Shown here: piece by piece, positions 52,777 to 61,277 of the stretch
Layout: the number at the start of each line of letters is the position of its first letter
Position numbering within the stretch: position 1 is the first letter of the stretch
Assembly: GCF_900101265.1 (NCBI RefSeq)
Contig: NZ_FMZS01000006.1
Coordinates: forward strand, 372,001-436,000
DNA length: 64,000 bases
Direction of reading: 5' to 3'
Source of the DNA: Massilia sp. PDC64
GTDB taxonomy: Bacteria > Pseudomonadota > Gammaproteobacteria > Burkholderiales > Burkholderiaceae_D
Notes under the pieces: generated by a model
Told to the model about the DNA's origin: nothing
The model's database searches: none
The model's input: the letters and a program-made list of their open reading frames with translations, nothing else
Made by a program: the position numbers and the translations under genes

Positions 52777-53769
52777 TTAAAGATGGTCGACGGCGATGAC
52801 GGCATCGGCAAAAGCGCGCGGCGCTTCCTGCGGCAGGTTGTGGCCGATGCCGCCCTTGATGAGTTCATGCTTGTATTTGCCGGTGAAGCGCTTGGCGTAT
52901 GCGGCCGGTTCCGGGTGCGGGGCGCCGTTGGCGTCGCCTTCCAGCGTGATCGTCGGCACGGTGATGGCCGGGAACGTGGCCAGGCGCTGTTCCAGTTTGT
53001 CGTACTTCGCTTCGCCCTGGACGAGGCCGAGGCGCCAGCGGTAGTTGAAGATCGTGATGGCGGTGTGGTCCGGGTTCTCCAGCGACGCGGCGCTGCGGTC
53101 GAACGTGCGGTCGTCGAACTGCCATTGCGGCGACGCGGTTTTCCAGATCAGCCTGGCGAAATCGTGGTGGTTCTTCGCGTAGCCGGCGGCGCCGCGGTCG
53201 GTGGCGAAATAGAACTGGTACCACCATTGCAGCTCGGCGGCCGGCGGCAGTGGTTGCTTGCCGCTTTCCTGGCTGCCGATCAGGTAGCCGCTCACGGACA
53301 CCAGCCCTTTGACACGTTCCGGCCACAGCGCGGCCACGATGTCGGCGCTGCGCGCGCCCCAGTCGTAGCCGGCCAGGATCGCCTTGTCGATCTTGAGCGC
53401 GTCCATCAGGTCAACGACGTCCTGCGCCAGCGCGGCCGGCTCGCCGTTGCGCACGGCTTTCGGATCCAGGAAGCGGGTCGTGCCGTAGCCGCGCAGGTGG
53501 GGCACGATCACGCGGTAGCCGGCTTTGGTGAGCAGCGGCACGACGTCGACATAGCTGTGGATGTCGTACGGCCAGCCGTGCAGCAGGATCACGACGGGAC
53601 CGTTGGCCGGACCCGCGTCGACGTAGCCGACGTTCAGCACGCCCGCATCGATCTGCTTGACGGACGAGAAAGCGTCGGCGGCCTGCGCGTGGGCCGTGCC
53701 GAGGGCGGCGACGGTGAGGGCGGCTGCGCCGAAGACGTTGCGCAGCGTACGGGCGATGGACTGGTGCAT
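52777..53769 (-). CDS. Secreted epoxide-hydrolase-like alpha/beta hydrolase
   Basis: A 330-residue exported enzyme (signal peptide ending near AHAQA, residue ~30). The nucleophile is Asp in GYDWGARSAD, which is typical of epoxide hydrolases and haloalkane dehalogenases. The HGWPYDIHSY oxyanion region also has the HGxP motif, and the C-terminal GGIGHNLPQEAP supplies the His. It likely opens epoxides or acts on related substrates in the periplasm. The promoter region ahead of it has a near-perfect palindrome at 53814-53831. It is co-oriented with ohr2 and shares its transcript. Confidence 0.88.
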   Translation of the reverse strand: MHQSIARTLRNVFGAAALTVAALGTAHAQAADAFSSVKQIDAGVLNVGYVDAGPANGPVVILLHGWPYDIHSYVDVVPLLTKAGYRVIVPHLRGYGTTRFLDPKAVRNGEPAALAQDVVDLMDALKIDKAILAGYDWGARSADIVAALWPERVKGLVSVSGYLIGSQESGKQPLPPAAELQWWYQFYFATDRGAAGYAKNHHDFARLIWKTASPQWQFDDRTFDRSAASLENPDHTAITIFNYRWRLGLVQGEAKYDKLEQRLATFPAITVPTITLEGDANGAPHPEPAAYAKRFTGKYKHELIKGGIGHNLPQEAPRAFADAVIAVDHL

Positions 53770-53813
53770 TTCGATTCCTCCGGTAAGTGTTCAGATGGGC
53801 CGTTGCCGTAAAT

Positions 53814-53831
53814 TGATTATCGCGGTAATCA
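53814..53831. promoter_or_regulatory. Candidate operator in divergent region
   Basis: TGATTA-TCGCGG-TAATCA is an 18-base palindrome with 16 of 18 positions matching. It lies 45 bases above the hydrolase start (minus) and 139 bases before the carboxylesterase start (+), in an AT-rich spacer, so a TetR- or MarR-type regulator could control both or one. Confidence 0.5.
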
Positions 53832-53969
53832 TTATGAAGATAACTTTATCCGAGCTTCCGGCGCTTGGCAAGCACGAAAACCATTATTTCGATAATTATT
53901 TTTGACACGGCGGTCTGTCCGAAAAGGCGGTCGCTAGAATGTCATTTCGACAAATAACAAGGAGACATC

Positions 53970-55496
53970 ATGAAAAGTGCGGCGGTAATCGCCGGATGCC
54001 TGCTGGCTTGTGCGGCCCAGGCGGCCCAGGTGACGGACCCGGTGCGGGTCACGGGAGGACAAATCGTCGGCACGGCGGCCGACGGGATGAAGACGTTCCT
54101 GGGCGTGCCGTTCGCCGCGCCGCCCGTCGGCAAGCTGCGCTGGCGCGCGCCGCAACCGGTCGTGCCGTGGCAGGGCGTGAAACCCGCGCACGCCTACGCG
54201 CCCGCGTGCGCCCAGACGGCTGCGTGGATCCCGGATCCGAAAAGCGAAGACTGCCTGTACCTGAACGTGTGGGCGCCCGCGAAGGCGCAGAAACTCCCCG
54301 TCATCGTCTGGATCCACGGCGGGGGCTACTACGGCGGCACGGGCGCGCAGCCCGGTTATGACGGGGCCAACCTGGCGCGGCGTGGCGTCGTCGTCGTCAC
54401 CATCAACTACCGCCTCGGCATCTTCGGCTTCTTCGCCCACCCCGAGCTGACGGCGGAATCGCCGGACAAGGCGTCGGGCAATCAGGGCATGGAAGACCAG
54501 GTCGCGGCGCTGCGCTGGGTAAAGGAAAACATCGCGGCCTTCGGCGGTGACCCGGCGCGCGTCACGATCATGGGCGAATCCGCGGGCGGCGAATCGGTCG
54601 CGGTGCTCGTCGCGTCACCGCTGGCGAAGGGTCTGTTCCAGCGCGCGATCTCGCAAAGCGGCAACTTCGCCATGCCGATCGACGCCGGCGAGAACGGCTT
54701 GTTCGACCGCAAGGCCGCGGAAGCCGCCGGCGTGGCGTTGACCAGGGCAGTCGGTGCGAAGAGCCTGGCGGACCTGCGCGCGCTGCCCGTCGCTGCGCTG
54801 CAGAAACCGGCGTGGGCACCGCATCCGATCGTCGACGGCCACCTGCTGCGCGAAGACCTGACGACGACCTACCGCAACCACCGCCAGAACGACGTGCCCC
54901 TGCTCGCGGGCTGGAATGCGGAAGAGGGCAAGGATCTCGCACCAGAAATCCTCGGCACGGACAAGTTCACGGCCGCCACGCACAAGGCGCTCGTGACGAA
55001 GCTGCTGGGCCATGCGCCGTCGGCCGCCGTGCTGGCCACGTACCCGGGGGCGACGGATGCGGAAGCGAAGGCATCCATCGACCGGCTCACGACCGACTGG
55101 TGGGGTTGGCGCACGTGGTACTGTGCGTCGCTGCAGGCACAGTACGGCAAGGCCAGGCCCTACCTCTACTATTTCACGCACCGGCCGACGGAGCCGCTCA
55201 CGCCGTGCGGCTATGGTTGCGGGGCGGGACATGGCGCCGAGATCCAGTACGTGTTCGACCATCTCGGCCAGGATCCGCGGCCGTGGTCCGCGTACGACCG
55301 GCAACTGGCCGCGCGCCTGGCCGACACGTGGGCAAGCTTCGCGCGCACGGGCACGCCGAACGGCAAGGGCTTGCCCGACTGGCCCGCGTTCGACGGCACG
55401 CCGGCGACCATCGTGCGCATCGGCGACGCCGCGGACTTGCAGGCGCGCGGCAGGCTGCCGGATTTTTCGTTGTTCGGACAGTCGCCCGGACACTAG
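53970..55496 (+). CDS. Secreted carboxylesterase type B
   Basis: A 508-residue exported esterase (signal peptide, AQAAQV at ~18-22). EDCLYLNVWAP and WIHGGGYYGG are diagnostic, with the nucleophile Ser in GESAGGESV. The acid and His lie in a C-terminal part with CGYGCGAGHGAEIQYVFD. Length and cysteine pattern fit. It cleaves carboxylic esters in the periplasm or outside. AAGGAG is 8 bases before the ATG. Confidence 0.93.
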   Translation: MKSAAVIAGCLLACAAQAAQVTDPVRVTGGQIVGTAADGMKTFLGVPFAAPPVGKLRWRAPQPVVPWQGVKPAHAYAPACAQTAAWIPDPKSEDCLYLNVWAPAKAQKLPVIVWIHGGGYYGGTGAQPGYDGANLARRGVVVVTINYRLGIFGFFAHPELTAESPDKASGNQGMEDQVAALRWVKENIAAFGGDPARVTIMGESAGGESVAVLVASPLAKGLFQRAISQSGNFAMPIDAGENGLFDRKAAEAAGVALTRAVGAKSLADLRALPVAALQKPAWAPHPIVDGHLLREDLTTTYRNHRQNDVPLLAGWNAEEGKDLAPEILGTDKFTAATHKALVTKLLGHAPSAAVLATYPGATDAEAKASIDRLTTDWWGWRTWYCASLQAQYGKARPYLYYFTHRPTEPLTPCGYGCGAGHGAEIQYVFDHLGQDPRPWSAYDRQLAARLADTWASFARTGTPNGKGLPDWPAFDGTPATIVRIGDAADLQARGRLPDFSLFGQSPGH

Positions 55497-55537
55497 CGAA
55501 ACGGCGTAAGCTGTCTCCTCCGATGCCGGGAGGTCCC

Positions 55538-56344
55538 ATGACGCTTGCCGATGCAAAGTTTGGCGGATCCATTCCGCAGCTCTACGAGCGCCTGCTCGTG
55601 CCGTTGATCTTCCAGCCCTACGCGGACGACATGGCGGCGCGCGTGGCCGGGAGCCGGCCTGCGCGCGTGCTGGAAATCGCGGCCGGCACGGGCGTCGTCA
55701 CGCGCGCGCTGGCGCAATGCCTGCCGGCCTCCAGCACGATCGTCGCGACGGACCTCAACCAGGCCATGCTCGACCAGGCCATCGCCACCGGCACCGCGCG
55801 CGCTGTCCAGTGGCGGCAGGCGGACGCCATGCACCTGCCGTTTCCCGACGCCGCGTTCGACGTCGTCGCGTGCCAGTTCGGTGCCATGTTTTTTCCCGAC
55901 AAGGTGGCCGCCTTTGCCGAGGCGCGGCGCGTGCTGCACCCCGGCGGGCGATTCATCTTCAACGTCTGGGACCGGATCGAGGACAACGACTTCGCGGCCG
56001 TCGTCACGGACGCGCTGGCACAGGCATTTCCCGTCGACCCGCCGCGATTCCTCGCGCGCACCCCGCACGGCTACCACGACCTGGCCGTCATCGCGGAGGA
56101 ACTGGCGCGGGCCGGTTTCACGACGCCGCCCGCGTGCACGACATTGGCCGCGCGCAGCCGGGCCGCCACGTCCGACGTGCCGGCTATCGCGTACTGCCAG
56201 GGCACGCCGCTGCGCAACGAGATCGCGGCGTCCCTGCTGGCTGACGCCACCGCCGTCGCGACGGCGGCCATCGCACGGCGATTCGGCACCGGTCCGGTGG
56301 ATGGGAAGATCCAGGCGCACGTGATCGTTGTTGCGCGCTCCTAG
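55538..56344 (+). CDS. Class I SAM-dependent methyltransferase (UbiE-like)
   Basis: A 268-residue cytoplasmic methyltransferase. Motif I is VLEIAAGTGVVTR, the acidic strand IVATDLNQAML, then DAMHLPFPDAAFDVVACQ and ARRVLHPGGRFIF, all typical of the UbiE/phosphatidylethanolamine methyltransferase class. Substrate unknown. The ATG at 55538 has GGGAGG 4 bases before it; an alternative ATG is at 55523. It follows the carboxylesterase by 41 bases and shares a CTAG stop with the AraC regulator that converges on it. Confidence 0.88.
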   Translation: MTLADAKFGGSIPQLYERLLVPLIFQPYADDMAARVAGSRPARVLEIAAGTGVVTRALAQCLPASSTIVATDLNQAMLDQAIATGTARAVQWRQADAMHLPFPDAAFDVVACQFGAMFFPDKVAAFAEARRVLHPGGRFIFNVWDRIEDNDFAAVVTDALAQAFPVDPPRFLARTPHGYHDLAVIAEELARAGFTTPPACTTLAARSRAATSDVPAIAYCQGTPLRNEIAASLLADATAVATAAIARRFGTGPVDGKIQAHVIVVARS

Positions 56345-57165
56345 CCGGCACGGATCTGCGAGGGACTGAGCCCCAGCAGCCGGCGCATCCAGCGCGCCAT
56401 GTGGCTCGGATGCGCGAACCCCGTTTCCAGCGCGATCTCCGTGATGCCGAGCCTCCCCTCGAGCAGATGCAGCCGCGCCCGTTCCACGCGCCGTTCGAGC
56501 ACGAACCGGTGGACGGGCGTGCCGGTCGCCAGTTTGAACAAGGCCTTGAAATGCGACGGGCTGAACCCCGCGACGGCGGCCAGTTCGGCGAGCGTCAGGT
56601 CCTGGTCCAGGTGGGCGTCGACATATTCGATGACGTGGCGCAGGCGCCAGGCGGGGAGCGCCCGTGCCGGCGCGGTCGTCGAAGGCGACTGCAGCGCGAC
56701 GAGGCGCACGGCCAGCGCCGACGCGAGGCTGTCGGCGAACAGCCTGCCGCCCGGATAGGCGGCATGGTCCTCGGCCTGCATCATCCAGCCGATGCGTTCG
56801 ATCTGCGGATCGCGGATGTGGATCGCCGGCGCGAGGTCGACGGTGCGACCCATCTCCTCGGCCGTCGCGCGCAGGTGCGCGGGCGCGAGGCGCAGCAGCA
56901 GCGAGGTGGCCGGCAGCGACATGGTCCAGCGGGTGCTCGAGCCGCCCGGCACGACGCAGAACTGGCCGTGCAGGCGCACGCCCTGCCGCTCGGCCTTGCC
57001 GGCCCGGTACGACACCGGCACCGGCGCGCCCAGGTGGAGGCACAGCACGTGGCGCTCGTCCACGGGCGAATCGAAGCGGCCCGACGGCACCGGCGACGTC
57101 AGGACGTCGAGGAGCGGCAGCGGGGCGGTGGACGGGCTGGGATAGCAAGAGGGTCGGTCGGTCAT
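56341..57165 (-). CDS. AraC-family transcriptional regulator
   Basis: A 274-residue regulator. The C-terminal DNA-binding domain (~175-274) has two helix-turn-helices: LTLAELAAVAGFSPSHFKALFK and ITEIALETGFAHPSHMARWMRR, then the usual PSQIRAG end. The N-terminal ~150 residues are an AraC-type cupin sensing domain. GGAGG lies 5 bases before the ATG. It diverges from the Tat hydrolase and may control it; the 136-base spacer holds no obvious repeat. Confidence 0.93.
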   Translation of the reverse strand: MTDRPSCYPSPSTAPLPLLDVLTSPVPSGRFDSPVDERHVLCLHLGAPVPVSYRAGKAERQGVRLHGQFCVVPGGSSTRWTMSLPATSLLLRLAPAHLRATAEEMGRTVDLAPAIHIRDPQIERIGWMMQAEDHAAYPGGRLFADSLASALAVRLVALQSPSTTAPARALPAWRLRHVIEYVDAHLDQDLTLAELAAVAGFSPSHFKALFKLATGTPVHRFVLERRVERARLHLLEGRLGITEIALETGFAHPSHMARWMRRLLGLSPSQIRAG

Positions 57166-57301
57166 CGCATCCTCCGGTAGGCGTCCCGCCAATGTACAAG
57201 GAAATCATCCGTTCGTGTCCATGACCGTCCGCCGGTGCGCGCCGGGTCCGGGCGGCGTCGCTAGCATCCTTCATGTCCAAATCAACGAAGGAGAGTCGAC
57301 C

Positions 57302-58234
57302 ATGAAACGCAGGGATTTCTTGTATGTGTCCGCGGCAGCCATCGTGGCTGGCCGCGCGCAGGCGGCGGGGCAATCGGAAGTGGAGCGCTACCGCCAGGCG
57401 CGGCGCTTCGTGGACCTGCCGTGCGGCCGCATCGCCTACGTCGAGCGGGGCGCGGGCAAGGCGGCGCTGTTCCTGCACGGGGCACCATTGAACGGCTTTC
57501 AATGGCGTGGTGCGATCGATCGCCTGGCGCCGCACCGCCGCTGCATCGCCCCGGATTTCATGGGCCTCGGCTACTCGCAGGTCCCCGAAAACCAGTCGGT
57601 GGCGCCCGCCGCGCAGGTGGCGATGCTCGCGGCGCTGCTGGACGCGCTGGGCGTCAGGCAGGTCGACATCGTCGCCTCCGACAGCGGCGGCGCCGTCGCG
57701 CAGATGTTCCTGGTCCAATTTCCGGCACGGGTGCGCACGCTGGTCCTCAGCAACTGCGACACGGAGCCCAACAGCCCGCCGCCGCAGATCCAGCCGGTGC
57801 TCGACATGGCACGCGCCGGCACGCTGGCCGACGATACGGCCAGATGGCTGACCGACGGGAACCTGGCGCGCGCGACGTTCGGCGCGGCCGTGTACCACGA
57901 TCCGGCGCGGCTCACGGACGACATCATCGACTACTACGCGGCACCGCTGGTCAGCACGCCATTGCGGCGCAGGCAGTACCACGCCTTCCACAACGCGCTG
58001 GTGCCGAACCCGCTGGCGGGCATCGAGGCGGCGTTGCGGCGCAGCACGGTGCCGGTGCGGATGGTGTGGGGCACCAGCGACGTGATCTTTCCGGTCGCGG
58101 ATGCCGCTTATCTCGACCGTATTTTTTTGCGCTCGCAGGGTATTCGGCAGGTTCCAAAAGGAAAATTATTTTTTCAGGAGGAATATCCCGATGTTATTGC
58201 GGAAGAGGCATTGCATTTATGGAGTGCGATTTAA
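57302..58234 (+). CDS. Tat-exported alpha/beta hydrolase (dehalogenase-like)
   Basis: A 310-residue exported enzyme with a twin-arginine signal (MKRRDFLYVSAAAIVAG) and GGAG upstream. The core has FLHGAPLNGF, and the nucleophile elbow is VASDSGGAVAQ, where an Asp would be the nucleophile as in haloalkane dehalogenases. AVRMVWGTSDVIF carries the acid. The C-terminus reads GKLFFQEEYPDVIAEEA, which aligns with the segment of such enzymes that holds the catalytic His, but no His is there. The last ~35 codons are AT-rich and unlike the rest of the gene. Either the enzyme belongs to a His-lacking subgroup or the 3' end has been replaced. Confidence 0.82.
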   Translation: MKRRDFLYVSAAAIVAGRAQAAGQSEVERYRQARRFVDLPCGRIAYVERGAGKAALFLHGAPLNGFQWRGAIDRLAPHRRCIAPDFMGLGYSQVPENQSVAPAAQVAMLAALLDALGVRQVDIVASDSGGAVAQMFLVQFPARVRTLVLSNCDTEPNSPPPQIQPVLDMARAGTLADDTARWLTDGNLARATFGAAVYHDPARLTDDIIDYYAAPLVSTPLRRRQYHAFHNALVPNPLAGIEAALRRSTVPVRMVWGTSDVIFPVADAAYLDRIFLRSQGIRQVPKGKLFFQEEYPDVIAEEALHLWSAI

Positions 58235-58553
58235 ATAAACCGATATATCCAATTAAATCCAAATATCACGGATAATCAAATTTTCTTTATAGTAAAATGA
58301 TTTGCATTAGGTAATAGAAAGATATCCATCATATGAATGCGCAATGGATATTACGAATACATATGTTTTATAAGCCATCGGTGAATTACCCGAATTAAGT
58401 GTCGGAGTATTTAACAGTTATAGGATCTATATCAATGAGACTTTAAAAAAACCATTTTCTTTCAAATAGATAAAACGCTGGCACATGAATTGCTAACAGG
58501 TCGCACTGCATTCCATGCACCCATACGCTTATCCACTTGAAAGGACCACTGAA
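58235..58553. other. AT-rich intergenic region upstream of PEP-CTERM gene
   Basis: About 320 bases of AT-rich DNA, continuing the AT-rich end of the preceding gene. It holds the sigma-54 promoter at 58479-58494, and the leader with a good Shine-Dalgarno sequence (AAAGGA). No RNA gene or open frame of interest was found in the rest. Confidence 0.6.
58479..58494 (+). promoter_or_regulatory. Sigma-54 (RpoN) promoter
   Basis: TGGCAC-N5-TTGCT is a perfect match to the -24/-12 consensus (GG and GC ten bases apart). It lies 60 bases above the ATG of the second PEP-CTERM gene. RpoN together with the PrsK/PrsR two-component system is known to drive PEP-CTERM genes in related beta-proteobacteria. No such promoter was found above the first PEP-CTERM gene. 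Confidence 0.85.
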
Positions 58554-59345
58554 ATGAAATTAAAATTTGCGCTTGCCGCAGCCCTCGCATTCACCGCCAT
58601 CACCGGCACCGCACACGCCGGCGCCTTTATCAATGGCGGCTTCGAGGCGGGCAATGCGAATGGCTGGACGACTGGGGAAGGATATCGGGGCGGTGTCGAC
58701 AACCCAAGCCTGACGGCGGCCACGTTCCTGCCGGGCGGCAGCCTGTACGCGGGGCCGGCGACCCGCTCGGCCATCAACGCCGCAGGGACGGTCGACCCGT
58801 TGCTGGGCACGTTGCTGGGCTCGACCGTTTATTCGGGTCAATATTCTTATCGCACGGAAGACACCACGTTCGGCGGTAATGCGTCGGTCCTCAGCCAGAA
58901 GGTGACGAATTACACCGAATCGAACATTTTCTTCGCCTGGAAAGCCGTGCTGGAAAATGGTGGCCACACCGCCGATGAATCGGCTGAATTGCTGATTACG
59001 CTGACCGACGACACGACGGGTACCGTCCTGATCAACCGCGTTTATAATGCCGGCGACGGTGGCGGCGGCATCGACAGCCGTTTCTCCGTCGACGGCGATC
59101 TGTTTTACACCTCGGCATGGCAAATCGAACAGCTCGCGATCGATTCGTCGCTCTCCGGCCACGATTTCACGCTGTCGATTCTGGCGGCGGATTGCGAGCC
59201 GACCGGACATACGGGTTATGCCTATATCGACGGTTTTGGTGCCGTTATTCCGCCGGTGAATGTTCCGGAACCGGCATCGGCCGCGCTGATGCTGCTGGGT
59301 GCCGGCGCAATGCTGAAATCGCGCCGTCGCAAACAGGCCAAATAA
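58554..59345 (+). CDS. PEP-CTERM sorting domain protein
   Basis: A 263-residue exported protein. Signal peptide 1-22 (TGTAHAG). The mature part is a beta-type domain starting FINGGFEAGNANGWTTG, a pattern of sugar-binding-like extracellular domains. It ends in VPEPASAALMLLGAGAML followed by the basic tail KSRRRKQAK, a standard exosortase signal. It is transcribed alone: a consensus sigma-54 promoter lies upstream and a strong terminator downstream. The function is unknown; it may take part in exopolysaccharide or floc formation. Confidence 0.92.
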   Translation: MKLKFALAAALAFTAITGTAHAGAFINGGFEAGNANGWTTGEGYRGGVDNPSLTAATFLPGGSLYAGPATRSAINAAGTVDPLLGTLLGSTVYSGQYSYRTEDTTFGGNASVLSQKVTNYTESNIFFAWKAVLENGGHTADESAELLITLTDDTTGTVLINRVYNAGDGGGGIDSRFSVDGDLFYTSAWQIEQLAIDSSLSGHDFTLSILAADCEPTGHTGYAYIDGFGAVIPPVNVPEPASAALMLLGAGAMLKSRRRKQAK

Positions 59346-59364
59346 ACCGGCATAGCAATGAAAG

Positions 59365-59392
59365 CGCCACCTGCGGGTGGCGTTTTTTTTTT
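59365..59392 (+). terminator. Rho-independent terminator after PEP-CTERM gene
   Basis: CGCCACC/GGTGGCG form a 7-bp stem with a 4-base loop, followed by a run of ten T. It starts 20 bases after the stop. Confidence 0.92.
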
Positions 59393-59472
59393 GCACCAGC
59401 CGGTCATCCCACCCTCGCGAACACAAGATTTTATTGCCATGCATCACAACTGCGGTCATACTGCATCGGTTG

Positions 59473-59489
59473 AACTGGTCTGACCAGTT
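59473..59489. promoter_or_regulatory. FadR/GntR-like operator upstream of pectate lyase
   Basis: AACTGGTC-T-GACCAGTT is a perfect 17-base palindrome, extended by GTTG/CAAC with one extra base. It matches the TGGTC-N-GACCA form of FadR-subfamily GntR regulators. It lies 125 bases above the pectate lyase ATG. Part of a second half-site (GACCAG) is at 59536-59541. Confidence 0.6.
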
Positions 59490-59613
59490 TCAACAAATCG
59501 TCGCTTTCTACGCCAATTTTGTAAAAACCGGACCGACCAGATAGCGGGAGGGGCGAAGCAGGCGCGGAAGCTGTTCTTGGGTACATCAGAAATTTCACCA
59601 TTCTGGAGAAGAA

Positions 59614-61149
59614 ATGACGATTTCCAAAAAGCAGTTATGCCAGGCACTCTGCAGCATCGTCGTGATGGCCGGCGCCAGCCCGGGCGTCCATGCGCAAATC
59701 TCTTCGCTCGGCGCGACCGACTGGGCAGCCACCGGCACCAACAATCTCGGCGGAACCGGCACCACCGGCGGCAACGGTGCGGCCGCAGCCAAGACCTATA
59801 CCGTGTCGACCCGTGCCGGCCTGATCCAGGCTTTGTACGGCAACACCGCCACGATCAAGTCCGACGGCTCGTTCAGCGGCACGCTCGACAACAGCAAGAA
59901 GATCATTTACATCTCGGGCACGATCAGCCTGAACCAGAACGCGGCCGGTACCGAACTGACGGCCAATGACTACGTGACCTATGCCAACGCGGCCAGCAGT
60001 ACCTGCGCCGGCTACGGCTACACCACGTTCGACCGGATCTGGCAAGACTATCTGGCGGCCTACAAGCCGCCCTACGCGAAGGTGCCGCCGTCGACGGATC
60101 CGGTCGAGGCGGCGCGCGCCTGCGCCAGCAACCACATGAAGAAAAACGTCGTCCTGACCGTGCCGTCGAACACGTCGATCATCGGCAACGGCTCGACCGC
60201 GAAGATCATCCACGGTACCCTGATGATCAGCGGCACGTCGAGCGCGCCGGTCGACAACGTCGTGATCCGCAACGTGGCGTTCGAAGATGCGTTCGACTTC
60301 TTCCCGGCATGGGATCCGACCGATTCCGGCGGGCGCTGGAATTCGAACTACGACACGGTGTCGATCCAGTACGCCACTCATGTCTGGATCGACCACTGCA
60401 CGTTCTCCGACGGCGCGCGCACCGACGACCAGTTCCCGTCCGTGTGGGCCGCCCCGTATGACGGCGACCTCTACCACGTCCAGCACCACGACGGCCTGCT
60501 CGACATCACCAAGTCGGCCAACCTGGTCACCGTGTCGTACAACCACTTGCACGACCACGACAAGTCGATGCTGATGGGCGGCACCGATACGGCCAGCCTG
60601 ACGGCGGAAAATCCGGGTGTGCTGAAGACGACCTTCCACCACAATTACTTCCAGAACCTCGTGCAGCGCAAGCCGCGTGTGCGCTACGGCATGGTCCACC
60701 TGTACAACAATTATTTCGCCGGCAGCAACAGCGTCGCGCTGTATAACTGGATGGTGGGCCTCACGTCAGGGCAGGGCTCGAAACTTTACGTCGAGAACAA
60801 TGTCTTCAACATCAGTGGAGGGGCGACTGCCAGCGACACGATCGGTGCGTCGGTCTCGTCCGGCAGTGCGTTGACCAATTGCGCAGCCCTGTCGGGCATG
60901 AGCACGGCGCGTTGCTCGCCCTATATCTTTGACAGCGGCAACCTGCTCAACGGCGCGCCCGTGAACCTGAGCGCGACGGCCCACAGCGCCAATTCGCTCG
61001 TGACCGTCACGTCCACGCCCTGGTCGTCGGGCAGCAATCCGGCGGGCACGCCGTCGGCGACGCCGGCCAGCTACTACACCTATTCGGTGGACAGCACGAC
61101 CAATCTCGCCACCGCCGTGCCGGCCGCGGCGGGTGTCGGCAAGCTGTAA
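59614..61149 (+). CDS. Secreted pectate lyase (PL1)
   Basis: A 511-residue exported enzyme. The signal peptide ends at VHAQI (~residue 27). A Gly/Thr/Asn-rich N-terminal portion is followed by a right-handed beta-helix typical of PL1: NVVIRNVAFEDAFD, HVWIDHCTFSDGARTDDQF, and the catalytic Arg in RKPRVRYGMVHLYNNY. It cleaves polygalacturonate by beta-elimination and needs calcium. The C-terminal region (~440-511) is Ser/Thr-rich. It ends in a bidirectional terminator shared with the tRNA. This would let the cell use plant pectin. Confidence 0.94.
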   Translation: MTISKKQLCQALCSIVVMAGASPGVHAQISSLGATDWAATGTNNLGGTGTTGGNGAAAAKTYTVSTRAGLIQALYGNTATIKSDGSFSGTLDNSKKIIYISGTISLNQNAAGTELTANDYVTYANAASSTCAGYGYTTFDRIWQDYLAAYKPPYAKVPPSTDPVEAARACASNHMKKNVVLTVPSNTSIIGNGSTAKIIHGTLMISGTSSAPVDNVVIRNVAFEDAFDFFPAWDPTDSGGRWNSNYDTVSIQYATHVWIDHCTFSDGARTDDQFPSVWAAPYDGDLYHVQHHDGLLDITKSANLVTVSYNHLHDHDKSMLMGGTDTASLTAENPGVLKTTFHHNYFQNLVQRKPRVRYGMVHLYNNYFAGSNSVALYNWMVGLTSGQGSKLYVENNVFNISGGATASDTIGASVSSGSALTNCAALSGMSTARCSPYIFDSGNLLNGAPVNLSATAHSANSLVTVTSTPWSSGSNPAGTPSATPASYYTYSVDSTTNLATAVPAAAGVGKL

Positions 61150-61159
61150 GCCGAAAACA

Positions 61160-61189
61160 AAAACGCCGACCTGCAGGGGGCGGCGTTTT
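61160..61189. terminator. Bidirectional terminator for pectate lyase and tRNA-Phe
   Basis: AAAACGCCG and CGGCGTTTT form a 9-bp stem around a 12-base loop. On the + strand the stem ends in TTTT followed by CGCTTG; on the minus strand it ends in TTTTTGTTTTC. It lies 10 bases after the lyase stop and 12 bases past the tRNA CCA end. Confidence 0.85.
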
Positions 61190-61201
61190 CGCTTGAAACT
61201 T

Positions 61202-61277
61202 TGGTGGCCCGGGGCGGAATCGAACCACCGACACAAGGATTTTCAATCCTCTGCTCTACCAACTGAGCTACCAGGCC
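61202..61277 (-). tRNA. tRNA-Phe (GAA), second copy
   Basis: A 76-base tRNA with CCA, anticodon GAA, base for base the same as the copy at 37626-37701 and on the same strand. The flanks differ except for a short downstream hairpin rich in AACGCC. Confidence 0.97.

Noticed and set aside
37626..61277. Identical tRNA-Phe genes as att sites of an integrated element
   Set aside because: No integrase, phage or plasmid gene is found between them, and the content is ordinary chromosomal; duplication of the tRNA is simpler.
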